DNA from: Magnetococcales bacterium
GTDB taxonomy: Bacteria > Pseudomonadota > Magnetococcia > Magnetococcales > JADFYX01
Length of the DNA stretch: 11,025 nt
Assembly: GCA_015232795.1 (NCBI GenBank)
Contig: JADFYX010000064.1
Coordinates: 1 to 11,025, forward strand
Direction: 5' to 3'
The translations under genes and the position numbers were made by a program. The notes beneath the pieces were generated by a model. The model did no database searches, was not told the origin of the DNA, and worked only from the letters and a program-made list of their open reading frames with translations. Positions 6,229-11,025 of this stretch are shown one piece after another; position 1 is the stretch's first letter, and each line of letters begins with the position of its first letter.

Positions 6229-7100
6229 TTATTATCATCCGGCTTTTTAACGGATTCAGGTTCTACCCGTTGCTCTTTTTTCTCTGTCTTTCCCATTCCG
6301 ATCGGTAATAGCCGATTAAACACCTTGGAGGACATATCAGGCATCTTGAACGCTTCGGAGTTTGGTCCATCACCCAATTTGAAATAGTGATGACGTTTGA
6401 AGCCAGTCACTTTAGCCAGAACATACCAGGGGAAAGAAGAGATCAAGGTGTTATAAATCCGCACCTCTTCATTATACTCATCTCGCCGCATGGCAATCCT
6501 ATTTTCTATCTCCACCAGCTTATCCATTAACTGTTGATAGGTAACCGAAGAACGTATTTCCGGGTACTGCTCAACTACCGCCAACAGTCTGGCCATGGCC
6601 GGAATGGCTGCCGACAAATTACCAACAGCCAAACCACCTGCTTCAGCCATAACCTTCTCTTGAGTTTCTCCTCCTCTAACCTCTTCTGCCACTCCCTTAT
6701 CGGTGACTCCTCTACCAATTGTAGAGCGTACATCAGCAACATGACGGAAAACCTCTTGCTCCAAAGCTGACTGGTTTAGGGTCAGATTGATCAGGTTTTC
6801 AAACAGATTGACTCGCCGTTGCAAAACGTCCGCAATATGTCCTTTGGAGGAGAAGACCCTCTCCTCCAGGTTAACAAAGCGGTTGAAGTTATAGAGTGTG
6901 GTAACCCCAAAAATAATAATTGAGATAAAAGATAGCGTGACAATCAGGGGCTTTGCCTTGATGGGGGGAAGACGAAACCTCTTACTTTCGAACTCCTCCT
7001 TGTATAGCTCACGCATAAGTCGCTTCATCCGACGCATACGTTCACTATTCTCCGTATCCGGTCCCAAATCGTCCAGTCCTAATGTTTCTTTAGATGCCAC
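6225..7100 (-). CDS. mamQ: MamQ, LemA-family magnetosome membrane protein
   Basis: MamQ is required for magnetosome membrane formation. The 291-residue product has a charged, predicted helical N-terminus (RMRRMKRLMRELYKEEFESKRFR, residues 21-43), one membrane segment (51-70) and a LemA domain of long helices (about 72-235). Recognisable LemA features are the RRVNLFENLINLT helix, AVVEQYPEIRSSVTYQQLM, EIENRIAMRRDEYNEEVRIYNT and the ending SFPWYVLAKVTGFK. The C-terminal tail (270-291) is Lys/Glu-rich. The start is a GTG at 7100, the only start between the in-frame upstream stop and residue 22; GGAG lies 10 nt upstream. It begins 2 nt after the stop of the mamA-like gene and overlaps mamB by 4 nt. 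Length is a little above Magnetospirillum MamQ (about 270). The magnetosome neighbours separate it from general housekeeping LemA proteins. Confidence 0.93.
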   Translation of the reverse strand: MASKETLGLDDLGPDTENSERMRRMKRLMRELYKEEFESKRFRLPPIKAKPLIVTLSFISIIIFGVTTLYNFNRFVNLEERVFSSKGHIADVLQRRVNLFENLINLTLNQSALEQEVFRHVADVRSTIGRGVTDKGVAEEVRGGETQEKVMAEAGGLAVGNLSAAIPAMARLLAVVEQYPEIRSSVTYQQLMDKLVEIENRIAMRRDEYNEEVRIYNTLISSFPWYVLAKVTGFKRHHYFKLGDGPNSEAFKMPDMSSKVFNRLLPIGMGKTEKKEQRVEPESVKKPDDNK

Positions 7101-7102
7101 GC

Positions 7103-9151
7103 TTATTCAACTCCACCAAAATCGACAACCGATATCTCTTCAAGTTCTGCCGCTCTTTTAAAATACTTTACCGCCTTACCACTTTCCCCACTCTGCTCAA
7201 AGCAGAACCCAAGATTACGGTTTGCTTTAACACTGTTGGGATCAATGGCAAGAGCTTTATTAAATGATTCAACCGCCTTTTGGTGATCTCCCAATTGATC
7301 TAAAACAGTCGCCAAACAATAATTTAACTCAAAATCATCAGGAGAGGTCAACAATGCCTTTCCCAATTTTTCAACTGCTTTTCCATACTCTTCCAGACGA
7401 ATATAGGCTATAGCCAGTTTTTTATCCAGTCCAGGACGAGCCTGTCCATTTGACTCCAACTTCTCAAGATAGTCAATGCCATCTTTTAGAAGACCCGTCT
7501 TCAGATAACATAAACCAAGGCGGCCCATAATCTCTTTTTCACCTGGACGGTGCAACAAAGCCTTCTCATAATAACGGGCGGCACGCCTGTTATCTCCTTT
7601 TTTGGAAAAAAAGTCTCCACGCTCCAGGTAATATTGATATTGCAACTCTCCATCTATCATAAAAGTAGATAGAAATCTCTTTATTGCTGTGTTTGAAATA
7701 CGTTGCAGGATATTTCTTATTGCAAAAAAATAGAACCCCATTTCATTTGATCCACGATCCTGCACTCTCCTGCTATTTAAAGAAAGTGCTGTTCCACTAT
7801 TTTTTTGTTTTTTCTGATGTTGGATGGGCAACTCTATTTTAAACTTTTTTTTATCCAGAGGTTCAGCAATCTTTTTTACTTCAATTCCAGATATAACGTC
7901 TTCTTTAACTAAAGGTAATTCTGTTGATATTTGTCTCTCAGTTTTCACCGTTACAGACTGTGAGTCATCCACCTCTTTTTTTTCTCTATCCTGATCAACA
8001 ACAACACTATTTTCAATGAGATTATGAATGGAAACCTCATCTTGTTTTAATGGCTGTTTTGTGTGGATGGAGTTCCCATCAATCTCTTTTATCTCCTGCT
8101 CGTTATCATGAAGCCAAGCCACATTTGCAAAGGATTCAGGTTTTTTCTGGGCAACTGGGTTAAGGTCAGTTTTTGCAATAACAGCAGCAGGTTTAATCTT
8201 TGTAGAAACCTGTTCCGGCTCTATTGCATCAGGAACCAGAGCCAGCTTGACTTCGGGTAAAGGCTGTTTCTGTTCATTTTTTTCAACTACCGGGGTATGT
8301 TTGTTCTCTTGAAAAACATGCTCACGCTCCGTATTTCCATCAAACGAAGCAAGCCTTACTTCCAGTGAAGAATGTTTCTCCTCAGTTTTTTTAATTTCTG
8401 GAGCAGGCTTGACCTCTTTTGAAACCAAATTCGGCTCAATTTTTTCCAAAACACCATCATAAACTGGAAGCTTTTTGATCATGGCGGGATTGATTAACTT
8501 CTTTTTTCCGACAACTCGTACAGCAACTTTTGCTTTGAGTTGATCAGCAACTCCTGCCTCACTGATCTGAATTGGCTCTGGCTGGATCTCTATTGGCTCC
8601 TGTTGGGCCTGTTTTCCCTTGGGAGTATCAATCGGTTCCTGTTTTGACTTCTGCCTTTTTACTGGTCTAACCCGACCTGTTTTTTTTCTCATCAAGGCAT
8701 CCAAGAGAGAATCAGTCCGAACAAGGCGATTATTCCACTGTTGCTCTTCATGTGATAGTCCCTGATGTTGCTCGATATTCTTCTTTATAATTGGTTGAGC
8801 CTCTACTTCAGGCTCAACTACATAATGAGATTCCGCAGTGTTTTCCCCTCCTCCTCCCAGCAGGCTCACCAAGGCGCGTACCCCTTTCAGAGGGTGGTGG
8901 CTTTGCCAATCATCATTCTCACCGTACTCTTCAACTGATGGTCTGTCAGGGCTGCTACCAAACCATGGATTGGCAGCCCCCACCTTAGCTGGCCGGATAG
9001 CAACAGAAGGAGTATCAGTTGAGTTCAGGGCATCAGGAAAAGTTTCCTCTTTTTCTGAAAGAAAAACCGATTCCAGTTGAGAACCTGGAAGCTCGGATTC
9101 CTGAATTGCCACATTATCACTCAAAACCAATTTCCCTGTAAAAAAATCCAA
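7103..9151 (-). CDS. MamA-like TPR protein with ~480-residue disordered N-terminal extension
   Basis: The 682-residue product ends in a MamA-type TPR domain (about 471-675). Its helices align throughout with the adjacent mamA: EYGKAVEKLGKALLTSPDDFELNYCLATVLDQLGDHQKAVESFNKAL is the counterpart of the MamA segment ending RLGVALDNFKEYERAVEAFKKAM. The N-terminal part has no visible fold. It is rich in Lys, Glu, Gln, Pro and Val, has QEPI/PEPI motifs at 171-196 and about three degenerate repeats of 36 residues (231-340). A short GVRALVSLLGGGG segment (90-102) is the only hydrophobic patch in its first half. The start at TTG 9151, 2 nt after the mamA stop, is weak: no close Shine-Dalgarno is seen, and a GTG at codon 14 is an alternative. 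Translation is probably coupled to mamA. It may form a second, tethering layer on the MamA coat; that is inference. Confidence 0.82.
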   Translation of the reverse strand: MDFFTGKLVLSDNVAIQESELPGSQLESVFLSEKEETFPDALNSTDTPSVAIRPAKVGAANPWFGSSPDRPSVEEYGENDDWQSHHPLKGVRALVSLLGGGGENTAESHYVVEPEVEAQPIIKKNIEQHQGLSHEEQQWNNRLVRTDSLLDALMRKKTGRVRPVKRQKSKQEPIDTPKGKQAQQEPIEIQPEPIQISEAGVADQLKAKVAVRVVGKKKLINPAMIKKLPVYDGVLEKIEPNLVSKEVKPAPEIKKTEEKHSSLEVRLASFDGNTEREHVFQENKHTPVVEKNEQKQPLPEVKLALVPDAIEPEQVSTKIKPAAVIAKTDLNPVAQKKPESFANVAWLHDNEQEIKEIDGNSIHTKQPLKQDEVSIHNLIENSVVVDQDREKKEVDDSQSVTVKTERQISTELPLVKEDVISGIEVKKIAEPLDKKKFKIELPIQHQKKQKNSGTALSLNSRRVQDRGSNEMGFYFFAIRNILQRISNTAIKRFLSTFMIDGELQYQYYLERGDFFSKKGDNRRAARYYEKALLHRPGEKEIMGRLGLCYLKTGLLKDGIDYLEKLESNGQARPGLDKKLAIAYIRLEEYGKAVEKLGKALLTSPDDFELNYCLATVLDQLGDHQKAVESFNKALAIDPNSVKANRNLGFCFEQSGESGKAVKYFKRAAELEEISVVDFGGVE
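8126..8461 (-). repeat. Degenerate 36-residue repeats in the MamA-like extension
   Basis: Residues 231-342 carry about three copies of a unit: a short D/F-D-G or PDAIE opening, EP or ER with QVS/LVS, a KPAPEI/HTPVVE/KPAAVI block, a K(T/N)-acidic stretch, then LEVRLA or PEVKLA. The last copy is truncated. The pattern resembles low-complexity tandem units of acidic-basic linker regions. Confidence 0.55.
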
Positions 9152-9153
9152 GA

Positions 9154-9813
9154 TTAAAAGTTTTGCTTACGATCCTCTAAATGAGCCGCCTTCTTGAAAT
9201 AGGAGATAGCCTCCTCGTGCTTGTCCATCTGCTCAAAAACAAACCCCATGGATTGATAGACCTTTGGCTCGTTGGGACGGATCTCCATGGCTTTTTTGAA
9301 AGCCTCTACAGCCCGTTCATACTCCTTAAAATTATCCAGGGCCACTCCCAAGCGATAATTCAGGTTGAAATTATCTGGATCTCTTACCAAGGCTTTTTCC
9401 AGAATCTCAACGGCTTTGCCGTACTCCTTTGACTGTAGATAAGCCATTCCCAGTATAGAATAGAGTTGAGAGCTTGTATCTCCAGAAGCCTCAGCCCTTT
9501 CCAACAGTTCAATTCCTTTTACTGTCTCATCCATCTTCAAATAACAAAAGCCCAGGTGAAAAAGTGCTTTTCCTTCAAGTGGACGCTCCGATAAGACATT
9601 TTCTAGCAGTGGAATAGCCTGATTGTATCTTCCCCGTTTGGTGTACTGAACCCCTTTATCCAGATAGAAATGGTTCCGCATTCCCTCATCCACAGAAAAC
9701 AGGGAGTTAAAACCATCAATAGAAGCAATCGTCACTTTTTTTATAACCTGTCGACTGGCATGGAGAAAAAAGCCAACTTCATCCAGAATGTTCATATTTT
9801 TTTCAGAACTCAT
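9154..9813 (-). CDS. mamA: MamA, TPR scaffold of the magnetosome surface
   Basis: MamA oligomerises through tetratricopeptide repeats to coat the cytoplasmic face of magnetosomes and is involved in vesicle activation. The 219-residue product is the usual size (217 in Magnetospirillum). It opens with the family's N-terminal helix (NILDEVGFFLHASRQVIKK), then VDEGMRNHFYLDKG and about five TPR units from residue 49 to 212. Clear examples are YNQAIPLLENVLSERPLEG, EYGKAVEILEKALVRDPDN, RLGVALDNFKEYERAVEAFKKAMEIRPNE and SMGFVFEQMDKHEEAISYFKKA. No membrane segment is present, in keeping with a peripheral protein. AGGA lies 6 nt upstream of the ATG. It follows mamP by 12 nt and precedes its longer paralogue by 2 nt, as in the P-A-Q order of mamAB. 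Confidence 0.95.
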   Translation of the reverse strand: MSSEKNMNILDEVGFFLHASRQVIKKVTIASIDGFNSLFSVDEGMRNHFYLDKGVQYTKRGRYNQAIPLLENVLSERPLEGKALFHLGFCYLKMDETVKGIELLERAEASGDTSSQLYSILGMAYLQSKEYGKAVEILEKALVRDPDNFNLNYRLGVALDNFKEYERAVEAFKKAMEIRPNEPKVYQSMGFVFEQMDKHEEAISYFKKAAHLEDRKQNF

Positions 9814-9825
9814 GTTCGTTCCTCG

Positions 9826-10563
9826 TTAGTTGATAATCTTATGACAAACCTGACAGGGACCACGGTCCTGATGGGGTATGCGGGCATTAGGTCGAATAGG
9901 TGGTGGTGGAAGAATAATTCCATCTGGGTCCGGCACCATATGGCCAGTAGTTCCAACAGAGTGACAAAGGGTGCATGGGCCACGATAGGGATGGGGCCGC
10001 ATATCTCCAGGCAAAATCATGGGGGCGGTCTCTACCTGGGCAAACCCCAGATTATCCCCCTGGGCAACCTGTAGGGTAAAAGTTTTCCACTCCTCTTTAC
10101 GATAAACAGTTAAGGTTGCCGAATTCCGGTTTTGAATCCTTTTTGATTCCCGTAACAAATCTTCAAGAGTTAAGACGGGGCGACTATTGACCGCTACCAA
10201 AACATCACCAGCCATCAATCCCGATTTTGCAGATTGCAGGCTTACCTCGTCAATTAAAAGCCCCTGCAATCTCATCGGTAATTTCAATTTTTTCTTAAGC
10301 TCTACCGATAACGGCAACGCTTCCAGCCCCTGCCAATGAGCCTCGGAGAGTTGAATGCCTGGGTCAGTATACCCACCTCCTGGAGTGCTTGGGGCCATCA
10401 AAGCGATTGGTACAGCCTGCACACCAGTCATTATCGGAGATAGTTGAGTCGATGTCGATGAGGGAAGGTTGGAGTAATCAGGGGAGGCAAAAAGACCAAC
10501 CCCAAGAACCACCAGCAGAGCCACCAACCCCAGAGCAACAATTCCATTGCCACTAAATTTCAT
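9826..10563 (-). CDS. mamP: MamP, PDZ-magnetochrome iron oxidase
   Basis: MamP is a magnetosome c-type cytochrome that oxidises ferrous iron and supports magnetite growth. The ATG at 10563 is preferred to the earlier GTG of the open frame because it overlaps the upstream TGA as ATGA and starts directly before the membrane anchor (5-25). The product has 245 residues, somewhat shorter than Magnetospirillum MamP (about 270). A PDZ domain covers about 75-168, with LLIDEVSLQSAKSGLMAGD, VAVNSRPV and a TLTVYRKEEWKTFTL strand. Two magnetochrome motifs follow: MRPHPYRGPCTLCH with C197, C200 and H201, and IPHQDRGPCQVCH with C237, C240 and H241. The short linker between them (202-228) contains PDPDG and a PPPPI run. 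It ends 12 nt before mamA. Confidence 0.95.
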   Translation of the reverse strand: MKFSGNGIVALGLVALLVVLGVGLFASPDYSNLPSSTSTQLSPIMTGVQAVPIALMAPSTPGGGYTDPGIQLSEAHWQGLEALPLSVELKKKLKLPMRLQGLLIDEVSLQSAKSGLMAGDVLVAVNSRPVLTLEDLLRESKRIQNRNSATLTVYRKEEWKTFTLQVAQGDNLGFAQVETAPMILPGDMRPHPYRGPCTLCHSVGTTGHMVPDPDGIILPPPPIRPNARIPHQDRGPCQVCHKIIN

Positions 10564-11025
10564 ACCAACACCATTCGAACTGCAACCCCAAACATCAATA
10601 CGGCATACAACCAACGTAAAATATTCAAGGAGACGACTGTGGTCAACCAAGCCCCAATCAATCCACCGATATAAGCTCCAGGAATCAGAATAAGAGCCAT
10701 GAACAGGGGAGTCTCCAACGAGAAGCTTCCAGATTGTACACCATGGGTTAATGCTACTGCCGAACCTACTATAGAGGCGAAAAAGACCAGGACAGCACTA
10801 TTGGCAATGGCATTTCGTAAAGGAACTCCGGCAATATATCGTTGTAAAGGAACCTCAACAACCCCACCGGTTATACCCAGAATACCACTGATAATACCCA
10901 TAGGAAGCCCCAGTATTCCATCCCGAATCAAACCTGGAGAGTGCCCCCTTTTCCTCCTTACATCATCACGACCACTACCAAAATAATATTGAATCCAGCT
11001 CACCCCCCCCTCACTATTTTTTGAC
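10560..11025 (-). CDS. mamO: C-terminal TauE/SafE-type membrane domain, probably MamO C-terminus (partial)
   Basis: The frame is open from the right edge to the TGA at 10560, about 155 residues. It has four membrane segments: GLPMGIISGILGITGGVVEV, ANSAVLVFFASIVGSAVAL, a PLFMALILIPGAYIGGLIGAWL stretch and LRWLYAVLMFGVAVRMVLV. GILGITGGVVEVPLQR and the PLRNAIANSA segment match the second half of the TauE/SafE (DUF81) fold. A whole TauE domain has about eight segments, so the N-terminal half should lie beyond the window. In Magnetospirillum, MamO carries a protease-like domain followed by TauE and lies upstream of mamP, the position seen here. A GTG at 11003 preceded by a G-rich run could be mistaken for a start, but half a TauE domain alone is unlikely. 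It could also be a separate TauE gene; the symbol rests on order. Confidence 0.72.
   Translation of the reverse strand, partial: SKNSEGGVSWIQYYFGSGRDDVRRKRGHSPGLIRDGILGLPMGIISGILGITGGVVEVPLQRYIAGVPLRNAIANSAVLVFFASIVGSAVALTHGVQSGSFSLETPLFMALILIPGAYIGGLIGAWLTTVVSLNILRWLYAVLMFGVAVRMVLV

Noticed and set aside
8791..9080. Plus-strand frames opposite the MamA-like extension
   Set aside because: They are antisense shadows of the low-complexity coding region and carry no domain features.
10564..10650. 29-residue N-terminal extension of MamP
   Set aside because: It overlaps the TauE-type gene. The ATGA start at 10563 sits directly before the membrane anchor, as in known MamP.
1..11025. tRNA, rRNA, CRISPR arrays, insertion sequences or transposase genes
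   Set aside because: I looked for them and saw none: no spaced direct-repeat arrays and no transposase motifs. The only tandem repeats are inside coding sequences.

Overview
This window is part of a magnetosome gene island from a magnetotactic bacterium. Reading leftward on the minus strand from the right edge, the genes are the C-terminal part of a MamO/TauE-type membrane protein, mamP, mamA, a second much longer mamA-like gene, mamQ, mamB, an Mms6-like gene, mamS and mamT. This is the canonical mamAB operon order O-P-A-Q-(R)-B-S-T with two differences. mamA is present twice in tandem, and an Mms6-like gene lies between mamB and mamS where no mamR is found. Junctions are tight (4-nt ATGA overlaps or gaps of 2-42 nt), so this looks like one transcription unit that enters from beyond the right edge. 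It ends at a bidirectional hairpin terminator at about 3760-3798.

Left of that terminator is an accessory magnetosome region. mamD (mms7) is on the plus strand and faces mamT. It has four tandem repeats and an Mms6-type Gly-Leu membrane segment. Divergent from mamD is an unrecognised membrane-anchored protein of about 208 residues. Facing that is an 89-residue membrane protein whose N-terminus resembles that of the Mms6-like protein. A 320-bp intergenic stretch rich in inverted repeats follows. Beyond it, on the minus strand, are a short GapR-like (DUF2312) DNA-binding protein and a PEGA plus formylglycine-generating-enzyme-like (SUMF1) protein that runs off the left edge.

Organism: MamD and Mms6-like proteins point to a magnetite-forming magnetotactic member of the Pseudomonadota. 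GapR-like proteins are typical of Alphaproteobacteria. Base composition looks moderate and clearly less GC-rich than Magnetospirillum. I therefore favour a magnetotactic alphaproteobacterium or a Magnetococcus-type lineage, but this is inference from gene content only.

How the genes fit together: MamB is a cation diffusion facilitator for iron and membrane formation, and MamQ (LemA family) acts in magnetosome membrane formation. MamA forms the TPR coat around the vesicle. MamP and MamT carry paired CXXCH magnetochrome motifs for iron redox control. MamO/TauE and MamS act in crystal nucleation or maturation, and MamD and the Mms6-like proteins bind or shape the crystal. The least explained parts are the 682-residue MamA-like fusion, the Mms6-like protein without an acidic tail, the 89- and 208-residue proteins, and the operator-like region at 1331-1537.
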